This document shows, piece by piece, positions 43,543 through 53,415 of a DNA stretch of 64,000 nt (positions are counted from its first letter, which is position 1; the number at the start of each line of letters is the position of its first letter). The position numbers were made by a program, and so were the translations under genes. The DNA is from Acetatifactor sp. (GTDB lineage: Bacteria > Bacillota > Clostridia > Lachnospirales > Lachnospiraceae), in the NCBI GenBank assembly GCA_016290775.1, contig JAEEVF010000006.1, positions 124,913-188,912 on the forward strand, in the 5' to 3' direction. The notes beneath the pieces are model-generated. The model was not told the DNA's origin. It was given only the letters and a program-made list of their open reading frames with translations, and ran no database searches.

Positions 43543-43632
43543 CCCTATTGAAAATGGGAAAAAAATAGATTAAAATAGTTAGGATTAAGTCTGTCGCTTG
43601 CCGCATATGCGAAAGCGGACCGGAGGTTACGT

Positions 43633-44625
43633 ATGGAAAAAGAAATCAGAACAATTGGCGTATTGACCAGTGGCGGAGACGCACCTGGAATGAACGCGGC
43701 GATCCGTGCCGTTGTTCGTACCTCAATTGCCAGAGGCATTAAGGTAAAAGGAATCAAGAAAGGATATCAGGGCCTTTTGAACGAGGAGATCGTAGACCTC
43801 GAGGCAAAGGACGTGTCTGACATCATCCAGAGAGGAGGTACCATTCTTGGTACGGCGCGCTGTCTGGAGTTCAAGACCAAGGAAGGCCAGCAAAAGGGTG
43901 CTGACATCTGCCGCAAGCACGGCATCGACGGCATCGTGGTCATCGGCGGCGACGGTTCCTACCGCGGCGCTCAGGCCCTTTCAAGACTTGGCATCAACAC
44001 GATCGGTCTTCCCGGCACCATCGACCTGGACATCGCCTGCACGGAATATACGATAGGCTTCGACACCGCAGTAAACACTGCAATGCAGGCCATCGACAAG
44101 GTTAAGGATACCTCCTCCTCTCATGAGCGTTGCAGCATCATCGAGGTTATGGGACGTGACGCCGGATACATCGCACTTTGGTGTGGTATTGCAAACGGTG
44201 CCGAGGACATCCTTCTTCCGGAGAAATATGATTATAACGAGCAGGAGCTGATCAACAACATCATCCGCAGCCGTCGCCTTGGAAAAACGCACCACATCAT
44301 CATCAATGCGGAAGGCATTGGCCACTCCGTATCCATGGCAAGACGTATCGAGGCAGCGACCGGCATCGAAACCAGAGCAACGATCCTCGGTTACATGCAG
44401 CGTGGCGGTGAGCCCAGCGCGAAGGATCGCTACTATGCTTCCATCATGGGAGCAAACGCCGTGGACATTCTGCGGACCGGAAAGACGAACCGCGTTGTGG
44501 GATATAAGAACGGAAAGTTTGTAGACTTCGACATTGAGGAAGCACTGCAGATGACCAAGACCGTGGACGAGAGAGAGTTCGAGATCTCAAGACTGCTCTC
44601 CGTCATGGACGAAAAGGAACGGTAA
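43633..44625 (+). CDS. pfkA: 6-phosphofructokinase
   Basis: IGVLTSGGDAPGMNAAIRAVVR; GGDGSYRGAQAL; GLPGTIDLDIACTEYTIGFDTA. Confidence 0.96.
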   Translation: MEKEIRTIGVLTSGGDAPGMNAAIRAVVRTSIARGIKVKGIKKGYQGLLNEEIVDLEAKDVSDIIQRGGTILGTARCLEFKTKEGQQKGADICRKHGIDGIVVIGGDGSYRGAQALSRLGINTIGLPGTIDLDIACTEYTIGFDTAVNTAMQAIDKVKDTSSSHERCSIIEVMGRDAGYIALWCGIANGAEDILLPEKYDYNEQELINNIIRSRRLGKTHHIIINAEGIGHSVSMARRIEAATGIETRATILGYMQRGGEPSAKDRYYASIMGANAVDILRTGKTNRVVGYKNGKFVDFDIEEALQMTKTVDEREFEISRLLSVMDEKER

Positions 44626-44680
44626 GATCCGGCGGTTATGCCCTAGGGCGTAACCGCTTTTCTTTCATAGGGAGGCTAGC

Positions 44681-45472
44681 ATGATCACCAGTCTTTCGAA
44701 CGCAAAAGTAAAACAGGTTGTCCTTTGGCAGACCAAGGCGAAGGAACGCAAAAAAGAACGGGTGTTTTTAATTGAAGGGATCAAGCTTTTTGAGGAAGCG
44801 CCCATCTCCTGGATCCGCGAAGCGTACCTGACGGCAGATGCCGTAAAGCGTCTTGAGGAAAAGAGTGCCCTAAAGGAAAAGCTCAGTCAAATCTCATGGG
44901 AAGAAGTGTCGGACGAGGTCATGGAAAAAATGTCAGACACGCAAACGCCGCAGGGGATCCTGACAGTGGTGCGTTGCCCGGAGTATTCCGCTAAGGAGCT
45001 TTTGGTGAAGCCTGATGGCCTGTACCTGGTATTGGAGGACATCCAGGATCCCGGTAACCTCGGAACCATGATGCGAACTGGCGAAGGAGCGGGGATAACG
45101 GCTGTTATCATGAATAAAACAACAGTTGATATCTTTAATCCGAAGACAATCCGTGCCACCATGGGCTCCATTTTCAGGGTGCCATTCGTGATCGTGGACG
45201 ACCTGGAAGCCTTTTTGCCGGAAATGAAGAAAAATAACATACGTATTTTTGCCGCACATCTCAACGGAAAGAATTATTACGCCGGAACCTCCTTCCAGGG
45301 GAAGACGGCATTTCTGATCGGAAACGAAGGGAACGGCCTTTCGAAAGAGATCACGCTCCTTGCGGACGAGAAGATCAAGATCCCGATGGAAGGGAAGCTC
45401 GAATCCTTGAACGCAGGAGTCGCAGGAGCGCTTCTTCTCTACGAAGCAAAGCGCCAAAGGAGCATTTGGTAA
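44681..45472 (+). CDS. TrmH/SpoU-family RNA 2'-O-methyltransferase
   Basis: LEDIQDPGNLGTMMRTGEGAG...IGNEGNGLSKE...IPMEGKLESLNAGVAGALLLYE. Confidence 0.93.
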   Translation: MITSLSNAKVKQVVLWQTKAKERKKERVFLIEGIKLFEEAPISWIREAYLTADAVKRLEEKSALKEKLSQISWEEVSDEVMEKMSDTQTPQGILTVVRCPEYSAKELLVKPDGLYLVLEDIQDPGNLGTMMRTGEGAGITAVIMNKTTVDIFNPKTIRATMGSIFRVPFVIVDDLEAFLPEMKKNNIRIFAAHLNGKNYYAGTSFQGKTAFLIGNEGNGLSKEITLLADEKIKIPMEGKLESLNAGVAGALLLYEAKRQRSIW

Positions 45473-45538
45473 GTTGTTTCTTCCTATATATAAAGGAAAC
45501 CCAAAATCACGTCAAAAATGAAAGAGAGGAAACCAAAA

Positions 45539-46336
45539 ATGAAAATCGGATTTATCGGACTTGGCAACATGGCTACGGCCATTTTGGGCGGGCTTCTTGC
45601 GAAGAAGATCGCGGAGCCGGAAGGGATCATCGGCTATGACAAGCTGGATGCAGCCATGGAAAAAGCCAAGGCAAATTATAAAATAACTGCTGTTACCGAC
45701 GAGAAAAGCGTAGCAGAACAGGCTGACGTTTTATTCCTGGCAGTGAAGCCGAACATCCTTCCCGTCGTGCTTCCCAAGATCGGTTCTTTCCTTAATAAGG
45801 AAACAATCGTTATCAGCATCGCGGCAGGAAAAACAATTGCTTTCCTTGAGGAAGGTCTTGGAAGAAATGATCTCAAGATCGTAAGATGCATGCCCAACAC
45901 CCCGGCACTGGTTCTTGAGGGTTCCACCGGCGTGTGTGCAAACGCCAACGTTACGAAGGAAGACATGGACGTTGCGATGAAGATCCTCGGAGCATTCGGA
46001 AAGGCAAGCGTCGTTCCCGAGAAGCTCATGGACGTCGTGGTAGGCATCAGCGGAAGTTCGCCCGCATATGTTTTCATGTTCATTGAGGCCATGGCGGATG
46101 CAGCCGTTCTGGCGGGAATGCCCAGGGCGCAGGCATATGAATTCTCCGCGCAGGCAGTCCTCGGCAGCGCAAAACTCCTTCTTGAGACCGGAAAGCATCC
46201 CGGAGAACTCAAGGACATGGTATGCTCCCCCGGAGGAACCACCATTGAGGCAGTGAAGGTCCTTGAAGAAATGGGCTTTAGGGCAGCCGTGATCGATGCC
46301 ACTTTGGCCTGCATCGAGAAGTCCAAAAATGTCTGA
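45539..46336 (+). CDS. proC: Pyrroline-5-carboxylate reductase
   Basis: MKIGFIGLGNMATAILGGLL; AVKPNILPVVLP; RCMPNTPALV; CSPGGTTIEAVKVLEE. Confidence 0.95.
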   Translation: MKIGFIGLGNMATAILGGLLAKKIAEPEGIIGYDKLDAAMEKAKANYKITAVTDEKSVAEQADVLFLAVKPNILPVVLPKIGSFLNKETIVISIAAGKTIAFLEEGLGRNDLKIVRCMPNTPALVLEGSTGVCANANVTKEDMDVAMKILGAFGKASVVPEKLMDVVVGISGSSPAYVFMFIEAMADAAVLAGMPRAQAYEFSAQAVLGSAKLLLETGKHPGELKDMVCSPGGTTIEAVKVLEEMGFRAAVIDATLACIEKSKNV

Positions 46337-46458
46337 TCCGGGACCCCGAAAGTGGGGGACTTGACAAAAAATCATTTTTCTGCTACCATTCTTGCAACGA
46401 AAGATTCGTAATAAAATTGTAACAATTTGTAACAAAAATATAAGGATTGGTACAGAGA

Positions 46459-47547
46459 ATGAAAGCAAACAAAACACTGTTTGCCGGAGCGTTAGGAATC
46501 TTTTTAGTACTGTTGACCGTGACTTTCTTCGGTCAGAATGCTCTGGCGGCAGACAATGAAAATCACGTGACTTCCTTAAACGGCGGCGCAGGACTTCTCC
46601 TTGAGCCTAAGTGCATGGACGCCACGGAGGTGATCAGCGAGATGGCGCAGACCTTAAACCTTGACCTTGACGCCCTGAATAAGGACGATGAGGCCTCCAA
46701 GCTTGTCATGGCTAACGTCAAGCAGGAGCTTAAGATCCGCGATGAAGCATCTTCGAAAGCAAACGTTTTGGGATATCTCTACAAGGACTGTGGCGGAGAG
46801 ATCCTTGAGCGGAAGGACGGATGGACAAAGCTTCGTTCCGGCAACGTGATCGGCTGGGCGAAAGATGAGTATCTGCTTTTTGGCGAAGAAGCAGAGACCC
46901 TCGCAAATGATGCGGGGAAAAAGGTCGCAACCGTGGACGCAGAACTCCTTCGAGTTCGTAAGGAGTGCATGGGCACCGCGGACGTTACCGGCCTGCTGAT
47001 GGAAGGAGAGCGCGTGGACGTGCTCGACAAGGATGTCAGCGACGGTTGGGTATGCATTGATTTCAATGGTCAGGATGGCTATGTTGCCGCAAGCTTTGTG
47101 ACGGTGACGTTCCAGATCGACGCAGGCGAGACCGTGGAAGAATTAAAGGCTCGTCAGAAGAGGGAGAAGGAGTCCAAGCGCAACGTCAAGTATGGCGAGT
47201 ACACCGTGGACGCTGACACGACCTTGCTTCTTGCCGCACTCATTCATTGTGAGGCGGGCGGAGAACCTTATGAAGGTCAGGTGGCAGTTGGTGCCGTAGT
47301 CATGAACCGCGTAAGGAGTGCCGCATATCCCGACACCATTCACGGCGTGATCTACGCTTCCGGACAGTTCACTCCTGCCATGAGCGGTAAGGTGAACCGA
47401 GTATATGAATCCGGAAAGATCTACGAAAGCTGCATCAAGGCGGCTGAGGAAGCGCTCTCGGGCGTGTCCAACGTAGGTGATCTGACGCACTTCCGTCGTA
47501 ACAACGGTCGTGAAGGCCTTGTGATCGGAAATCACGTGTTCTACTAA
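46459..47547 (+). CDS. SH3-domain cell wall hydrolase (SleB/Hydrolase_2-like)
   Basis: Signal peptide, bacterial SH3-like repeats, LLAALIHCEAGGEPYEGQVAVGAVVMNRVRS. Confidence 0.9.
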   Translation: MKANKTLFAGALGIFLVLLTVTFFGQNALAADNENHVTSLNGGAGLLLEPKCMDATEVISEMAQTLNLDLDALNKDDEASKLVMANVKQELKIRDEASSKANVLGYLYKDCGGEILERKDGWTKLRSGNVIGWAKDEYLLFGEEAETLANDAGKKVATVDAELLRVRKECMGTADVTGLLMEGERVDVLDKDVSDGWVCIDFNGQDGYVAASFVTVTFQIDAGETVEELKARQKREKESKRNVKYGEYTVDADTTLLLAALIHCEAGGEPYEGQVAVGAVVMNRVRSAAYPDTIHGVIYASGQFTPAMSGKVNRVYESGKIYESCIKAAEEALSGVSNVGDLTHFRRNNGREGLVIGNHVFY

Positions 47548-47568
47548 AACTAAATTAATCAAGCATTT

Positions 47569-47602
47569 TAAGGGCTGCGCGTCGTCGCAGCCCTTATTTT
47601 TC
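47569..47602 (+). terminator. Intrinsic terminator
   Basis: AAGGGCTGCG cgtcgt CGCAGCCCTT ATTTTT. Confidence 0.9.
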
Positions 47603-47786
47603 GAGCAAAATCAGCACTTTATGCATGCGTTTCCGCATTCGCTCGCACGATAATCTGACATAAAGTGCGAAGAAATAGATTGCCTGATCAGAGATTTTGT
47701 AGTAGACTAAAATCATGAAAACGGGAAAACGATTTATCTTCCGTTTCCAAATAATCAGTCGCAGGTGCGACGGAAAGAAGGCATCT

Positions 47787-48266
47787 ATGGATTATGCTAT
47801 GATAGCGTGGATTGTTGTTTTGATCGCCGCGGTTGTCATCGAGATCATCACCTTGGGCCTGAGCAGCATCTGGTTTGCCGGCGGCGCATTGGTGGCATTG
47901 ATCGTAGCAGCATTTCATGGCCCGCTTTGGTTACAGATTGCCTGCTTCGTCGTTGTGTCCTTGCTTCTTTTGATCTTCACCAGACCTATCGCAGTGAAGT
48001 ATTTCAATAAGGACCGTGTACGGACGAATGCGGAAAGCATCGTGGGGCGTCAGGGCATCGTTAAGAACGAGGTGAACAACCTCAAGGGTACTGGCATGGT
48101 AACCGTTGGCGGACAGGAATGGAGCGCACAAAGCGCGGAAGAAAATGAGGTTCTGACGGAAGGCAGCGTCGTGGAAGTGGTTGCCATCAGCGGAGTGAAG
48201 CTGATCTGCACCCCCGTACTTGGCGCGGCGCCCGTAGTAGAAGAAAAGACAGAGCCCCAGGAGTAA
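47787..48266 (+). CDS. NfeD-family protein
   Basis: N-terminal TM helices, RPIAVKYFNKDRVRTNAESIVGRQGIVKNEVNNLKGTGMVTVGGQEWSA (NfeD OB fold). Confidence 0.88.
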   Translation: MDYAMIAWIVVLIAAVVIEIITLGLSSIWFAGGALVALIVAAFHGPLWLQIACFVVVSLLLLIFTRPIAVKYFNKDRVRTNAESIVGRQGIVKNEVNNLKGTGMVTVGGQEWSAQSAEENEVLTEGSVVEVVAISGVKLICTPVLGAAPVVEEKTEPQE

Positions 48267-48302
48267 GTAATTAAGTAAGTTCTAAAAAGAAGGTGGAAAA
48301 TA

Positions 48303-49004
48303 ATGGCTGATTGGATGAGCGAAAGAAGAGAAGAAAGGATGTACAAGAACGTCCTCGATAATGAGGAGATCTCGACCGCGGCGTTTAACGGCGTGATCGG
48401 TGGCGTGGTGCTCTACGGGCTCCTCGTCAACGCGGCGATCTGCTACATCTTCCAGGATCGCATGCTTTACGTAAATCCGATTCTTCTGATCGTTGCATAT
48501 ATTGTATGCTGTATCGCGGGCACCATGCTTTCCGCGAAGTCGGACAACCCGATCCTCTCCTTTGTGGGATATAATCTCGTTGTCGTTCCGGTAGGTCTCG
48601 TGGTTTCGATTTCAGTATATGCTTACGGCGGAATCGGTTCAGAGGTCGTAACGCAGGCGTTTCTTATCACGTTGCTTGACACGGCAGTGATGGTTGGCAT
48701 CAGCGTGATCAAGCCCGAATGGTTTGGCAAGCTGGGCGGACTGCTTCTGATCTGCCTGTCCGGTCTGATCGTGGCTGAGATCGTTCTCCTGATCCTTCGT
48801 GTGGATCAGACGATCACCGCATGGATCGGCGCAGCGATCTTCAGCATCTACATTGGCTATGATTTCCAGAGAGCGCAGCTTTTCCCGAAGACGCTCGACA
48901 ACGCCGTGGACTGTGCGCTGGACATTTATCTTGACGTGATCAACCTGTTCCTTAAGATCCTGCGCATCCTTGGCAAGGCAAAGGGTGGTTCCAAGAGAAG
49001 GTAA
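48303..49004 (+). CDS. Bax inhibitor-1-like membrane protein
   Basis: Seven-TM pattern ending YIGYDFQRAQLFPKTLDNAVDCALDIYLDVINLFLKILRILG, typical of the BI-1/YccA family. Confidence 0.72.
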   Translation: MADWMSERREERMYKNVLDNEEISTAAFNGVIGGVVLYGLLVNAAICYIFQDRMLYVNPILLIVAYIVCCIAGTMLSAKSDNPILSFVGYNLVVVPVGLVVSISVYAYGGIGSEVVTQAFLITLLDTAVMVGISVIKPEWFGKLGGLLLICLSGLIVAEIVLLILRVDQTITAWIGAAIFSIYIGYDFQRAQLFPKTLDNAVDCALDIYLDVINLFLKILRILGKAKGGSKRR

Positions 49005-49065
49005 TGAAACACTTTAGCAAAATATAATGTGCGTGCTGCACGATCAGCACAGAAAGAGGTAGGGT

Positions 49066-49983
49066 ATGCCGGTTGTAATTGTAGTTTTGATCGTCATTGT
49101 TTTGGCTATCGCAGTTTCCTGCGTGAAGATCGTTCCCCAGGCTCAGGCCTTCGTCGTAGAACGTCTTGGCGCTTATCAGGGAACCTGGTCCGTAGGCTTC
49201 CATGTGAAGTTCCCCGTGATCGATAAGATCGCAAGACGCGTGAACTTAAAGGAGCAGGTAGCGGACTTCCCGCCGCAGCCCGTGATCACGAAGGATAACG
49301 TTACCATGAGAATTGATACCGTTGTGTTCTATCAGATCACTGACCCGAAGCTCTTTACTTACGGCGTTGAAAATCCCATGATGGCAATCGAGAACCTGAC
49401 TGCTACGACCCTTCGTAACATCATCGGTGACCTCGAACTCGACCAGACCCTGACCAGCCGTGAAACCATCAACACCAAGATGCGTGCACAGCTCGACATC
49501 GCGACCGACCCTTGGGGCATCAAGGTAAACCGCGTTGAGCTGAAGAATATCATTCCTCCCGCAGAGATCCAGAACGCGATGGAGAAGCAGATGAAGGCAG
49601 AGCGTGAAAGACGTGAGGCCGTGACTCGTGCAGAAGGTGAAAAGAAGGCGAACATCCTTTCCGCAGAAGGTGAAAAGGCATCCGCAATCCTTCGTGCAGA
49701 GGCTGACAAGCAGTCCGCGATCCTCCGTGCAGAGGCACAGAAGGAAAAGATGATCCGCGAGGCAGAAGGTCAGGCAGAAGCAATCCTTAAGGTGCAGCAG
49801 GCACATGCAGACGGAATCCGCATGCTGAAAGAGGCAGGCGCTGATGAAGCCGTTCTGAAGATTAAGAGCCTTGAGGCATTTGAGAAGGTGGCTGACGGCC
49901 AGGCAACGACCATCCTGCTTCCCGCAGAGTTAAATGGCATTGCAAGCGTTGGTGCTGCTCTGAAGCAGACCATGGGCAAATAA
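49066..49983 (+). CDS. SPFH/band 7 (stomatin/QmcA-like) membrane protein
   Basis: CVKIVPQAQAFVVERLGAYQGTWSVGFHVKFPVIDKIARRVNLKEQVADFPPQPVITKDNVTMRIDTVVFYQI. Confidence 0.95.
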   Translation: MPVVIVVLIVIVLAIAVSCVKIVPQAQAFVVERLGAYQGTWSVGFHVKFPVIDKIARRVNLKEQVADFPPQPVITKDNVTMRIDTVVFYQITDPKLFTYGVENPMMAIENLTATTLRNIIGDLELDQTLTSRETINTKMRAQLDIATDPWGIKVNRVELKNIIPPAEIQNAMEKQMKAERERREAVTRAEGEKKANILSAEGEKASAILRAEADKQSAILRAEAQKEKMIREAEGQAEAILKVQQAHADGIRMLKEAGADEAVLKIKSLEAFEKVADGQATTILLPAELNGIASVGAALKQTMGK

Positions 49984-50010
49984 CGTAAAGGAGCCTAAGA
50001 CAGGCAGATA

Positions 50011-50095
50011 ATGGTGGCACCGCGCATCGCGCGTTACCATAGATAACTAACATGCATGAGAAGGAGAGGCTGCGCAACCGCGTAGCCTTTCTGCA
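50011..50095 (+). promoter_or_regulatory. T-box-like antiterminator motif followed by hairpin, upstream of argF (possible truncated T-box)
   Basis: AATGGTGGCACCGCG resembles the T-box core AGGGTGGNACCGCG; hairpin ATGCAtgAGAAgg..GGCTgCGC aacc GCGtAGCCTTTCTGCAT follows. Confidence 0.45.
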
Positions 50096-50169
50096 TCAAG
50101 GAAAAGCTTGAAAAAATCCCGTAAATACAGTATAGTAGTGGTATTGATCACGTGAAAGGAGACCACGCC

Positions 50170-51168
50170 ATGGTAGACTTAAAGGGACGCGACTTTTTGA
50201 AATTGCTTGATTATACGCCGGAGGAGATCACTTATTTGCTTGATCTGGCAGCAGACTTAAAGGATAAGAAGAAAAAGGGGATTCTTACGGACAAGCTCCG
50301 CGGCAAGAACGTAGCCCTCATCTTTGAAAAGACCAGCACGAGAACGCGCTGTTCCTTTGAAGTGGCCGCGCGCGACCTTGGCATGGGCTGCACCTACCTT
50401 GATCCCGCAGGCTCGCAGATCGGCAAGAAGGAAAGCATTGCGGATACCGCGCGCGTGCTCTCGAGCATGTATGAAGGCATTGAATATCGCGGCTACGGCC
50501 AGGAGATCGTGGAAGAGCTTGCAAAGTATTCCAAGGTGCCTGTCTGGAATGGCCTGACGAATGAATTTCATCCCACGCAGATGCTTGCTGATTTCCTGAC
50601 CATCCGTGAGCATTTTGGGTACTTAAAGGGCATTAAGCTGGCATATATGGGCGATGCGCGTTACAACATGGGCAATTCCCTCATGGTGGCCTGCGCAAAG
50701 ATGGGCATGCACTTTACGGCCTGCACCACGCCGAAGTACTTCCCCGCGCCCGAGCTTGTTGCAACCTGCGAAAAGATCGCAAAGAAGACCGGCGGCAGCA
50801 TCACCCTGACCAGTGACGCCATGGCCGGTACCAAGGGCGCTGACGTGATCTATACCGACGTGTGGGTTTCCATGGGTGAGCCCGATGAGGTTTGGCACGA
50901 GCGCATCACGGACCTTTCGCCTTATCAGGTAAACTCCGCCATCATGGAGAACGCAGGGGAAAAGGCGATCTTCCTTCACTGTCTGCCTGCATTCCACGAT
51001 CTAAAGACCAAGATCGGCGCAGACATCGGCAGGCGCTTTGGCATCACCGAGATGGAAGTGACGGACGAGGTCTTTGAGTCCGCGCAGTCCCTCGTGTTTG
51101 AAGAGGCGGAGAACCGCATGCACACCATCAAGGCAGTCATGGCAGCCACCTTGGGCTATCAGGATTAA
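50170..51168 (+). CDS. argF: Ornithine carbamoyltransferase
   Basis: [20 protein letters not shown] (STRTR); [16 protein letters not shown]-like; [10 protein letters not shown]. Confidence 0.96.
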   Translation: MVDLKGRDFLKLLDYTPEEITYLLDLAADLKDKKKKGILTDKLRGKNVALIFEKTSTRTRCSFEVAARDLGMGCTYLDPAGSQIGKKESIADTARVLSSMYEGIEYRGYGQEIVEELAKYSKVPVWNGLTNEFHPTQMLADFLTIREHFGYLKGIKLAYMGDARYNMGNSLMVACAKMGMHFTACTTPKYFPAPELVATCEKIAKKTGGSITLTSDAMAGTKGADVIYTDVWVSMGEPDEVWHERITDLSPYQVNSAIMENAGEKAIFLHCLPAFHDLKTKIGADIGRRFGITEMEVTDEVFESAQSLVFEEAENRMHTIKAVMAATLGYQD

Positions 51169-51169
51169 T

Positions 51170-51982
51170 ATGACAGATTCTTTCGAAAACCAAGTAATGG
51201 AAGGCCATAAAGTTTATGCCTTCGAGACCATCGATTCCACGAATCTCGAGGCGAAAAGGCTTGCAGCAAAGGGCGCTTCGGACGGGACCGTAGTCACCGC
51301 AAGGGCCCAGACCGCGGGCCGCGGCAGAAGGGGACGCAAGTGGGAAAGTCCCGCGGACGCAAACCTTTATTTCACCTTGCTCCTAAGACCGCAGTTTGCA
51401 CCGGACAAAGCTTCCATGCTGACCATCGTGATGGCCCTGGCCGTTGCGAAGGGGATCAATTTACCACGGCTTGGCATCAAATGGCCCAATGACATTTGGG
51501 TCGACGGCAGGAAAGTCTGCGGGATCCTTACGGAACTGACCCTGGCGCATACGGCCCAAAGCAGTGCCAACACCGCGACAAACGCCGGCGCGAATGCATA
51601 TGCAAGTATCGATAACGTCATCATCGGCGTAGGCGTCAACGTAGAGCGCCAGGAATTCCCGGAGGAATTAAAGGCCACTGCGGCCGCACTTGGCGAATTC
51701 GGTACCACGCCGACGAAGCAAGTACTCCTGGGAGCCATTTTAAGACAGTTTGATGCCCTCTACGCGCAGTTTTGCGCCGCAGGCGACCTAACCCCCTTCC
51801 TTGAGGAATACCGCGCCCTGTCCGTCAATTTGGGCCAGTGCGTACGCATCCTCGATCCTAAGGGAGAATATGAAGCAATCGCCAGGGACGTTGCACCCAC
51901 AGGCGAACTTATCGTGGAGCTTCCAGGCGGCGCTACCAAACGCATCTACGCAGGCGAAGTCTCCCTGCGCCCCAAAAAATGA
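51170..51982 (+). CDS. birA: Biotin--[acetyl-CoA-carboxylase] ligase
   Basis: STNLEAKRLAAKGASDGTVVTARAQTAGRGRRGRKWESPADANLYFTLLLRP; LGIKWPNDIWVDGRKVCGILTEL. Confidence 0.93.
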   Translation: MTDSFENQVMEGHKVYAFETIDSTNLEAKRLAAKGASDGTVVTARAQTAGRGRRGRKWESPADANLYFTLLLRPQFAPDKASMLTIVMALAVAKGINLPRLGIKWPNDIWVDGRKVCGILTELTLAHTAQSSANTATNAGANAYASIDNVIIGVGVNVERQEFPEELKATAAALGEFGTTPTKQVLLGAILRQFDALYAQFCAAGDLTPFLEEYRALSVNLGQCVRILDPKGEYEAIARDVAPTGELIVELPGGATKRIYAGEVSLRPKK

Positions 51983-52047
51983 GTCAAAAAGAACCGTCCC
52001 CACTGGCACACAAAAAATGAGTCAAAAAGAACCGTCCCCACTGGCAC
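51973..52047. repeat. REP-like element, tandem direct pair (38-bp period)
   Basis: CAAAAAATGAGTCAAAAAGAACCGTCCCCACTGGCAC at 51973 and 52011; the first copy contains the birA stop codon. Confidence 0.93.
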
Positions 52048-52062
52048 GTCAGGAGAATGATC

Positions 52063-52422
52063 ATGGACGAAAATCGCATTGTGCTCTGCGGCGCCAACGC
52101 CTATGAGCAAAAATATTATTTCAACAAGGATTTTGACAAGATCCCGAAGTCCATTCAGGACGAGCTCCACGTGATCTGCGTGCTCTTTACGCAGGAGGTT
52201 GGCGGGATCTTTACCATCGTGTTTGAGGAGGATGGCTCCATCTCCCTCGAAACCACGGCGGACGAGGAGGACATCACCTACGACGAAGTCGGAAGTGCAC
52301 TCCTCATCGGCGAGATCCGCAGAAAGCGCCAGGAGCTCTTTGAGTCCCTGCAGCTTTACTACCGCTTGTTCATCAAGCATGAGGATATCTCCTCGCTCCT
52401 TGCACACGAAGACGAAGCCTGA
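52063..52422 (+). CDS. Conserved hypothetical protein (119 aa)
   Basis: Complete ORF MDENRIVLCGANAYEQKYYFNKDFDKIPKSIQDELHVICVLFTQEVGGIFTI; RBS aggag. Confidence 0.7.
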   Translation: MDENRIVLCGANAYEQKYYFNKDFDKIPKSIQDELHVICVLFTQEVGGIFTIVFEEDGSISLETTADEEDITYDEVGSALLIGEIRRKRQELFESLQLYYRLFIKHEDISSLLAHEDEA

Positions 52423-52439
52423 CCCGAAAGGAGGCCAAC

Positions 52440-53369
52440 ATGCAACTGAAAAGTTTACGCTGCCCCAATTGTAATGGTTCCGTAAGACAGATCGGTGATA
52501 AGAGATATGTCTGCGAAAGCTGCGGCACCTCATTCATCCCGGACCTTGATCCGGAGGACGTGGAGGCAGAGCGCATCAAGGCGGAAGCAGAAGTCAAAAA
52601 GGCAAAGATCCAGGCCACCGAAGGCATTGCAGATGACGTGAAACGCAGGGCCATGAATATGCAGGCGAAAAGGAACGCTTTGTTTATTGTGGTCGCCGTG
52701 ATCACCGTTATTGCATTTGTTATTATCTCCAATGCAATCCGCCTGTTCAACGACATTGCCCTTTCCATGAGAAGAGAAAATGACGCGCAAGGCGCGTGGG
52801 AGTTAGAGCAGCAGGCGCGTTATGCGCAGTCCGTGGAAGCGAGCATTGAGGCAGCAGCGGAGCGGTCAAAGGCCGAAGAGGAGGCCAGGAAGGCAGAAAT
52901 TGCATCCTATCGCCTCGACGTGTCGGAACTTACGGCAGATGCCTTCTTCGCCGAAAATGCCAAGGCAGCACTCCGCGCGGCCGTTGACACGCGTGATAGT
53001 CTTGTTTGGAACGACTGGCAGTGGGTCGGCGAGCCGGAGTATGTTACGAGTTATTTCCTCTACACCGACAAGGAAATGACCTTTGACAGGAATAAACTGA
53101 TCAGCATTTATAAGGTGACCTGGAGAAAGGGCGAGGACGATACGAAGACCTATGTACTCTATTTCTCCACCATGCTCACGGACCTGTCCAGAAAGTCTGA
53201 CGGCACCATCGCATCAGACTATAAGGCCGAACAGGCAATCTGGCACACGGAGACCCCGATCAACCAGCCTCTTGACGGTTTTTATGACCTCGACCAGCTG
53301 ATCCGCGAAGTGATCTACGGCGAAAAGGACTATCTCTGGAAAGAATTTGATTTTTCCGATCAAGAATAA
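52440..53369 (+). CDS. Zinc-ribbon membrane protein of unknown function
   Basis: LRCPNCNGSVRQIGDKRYVCESCGTSF; single TM ALFIVVAVITVIAFVIISNAI. Confidence 0.8.
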   Translation: MQLKSLRCPNCNGSVRQIGDKRYVCESCGTSFIPDLDPEDVEAERIKAEAEVKKAKIQATEGIADDVKRRAMNMQAKRNALFIVVAVITVIAFVIISNAIRLFNDIALSMRRENDAQGAWELEQQARYAQSVEASIEAAAERSKAEEEARKAEIASYRLDVSELTADAFFAENAKAALRAAVDTRDSLVWNDWQWVGEPEYVTSYFLYTDKEMTFDRNKLISIYKVTWRKGEDDTKTYVLYFSTMLTDLSRKSDGTIASDYKAEQAIWHTETPINQPLDGFYDLDQLIREVIYGEKDYLWKEFDFSDQE

Positions 53370-53415
53370 GTGACCAAATAACAGGCATCTACTTAACACG
53401 AAAGAGGTGACCATC

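Noticed and set aside
51074-51169. N-terminal extension of birA into argF
   Set aside because: Would overlap the argF 3' end out of frame; ATG 51170 immediately after the argF stop gives the canonical BirA start.
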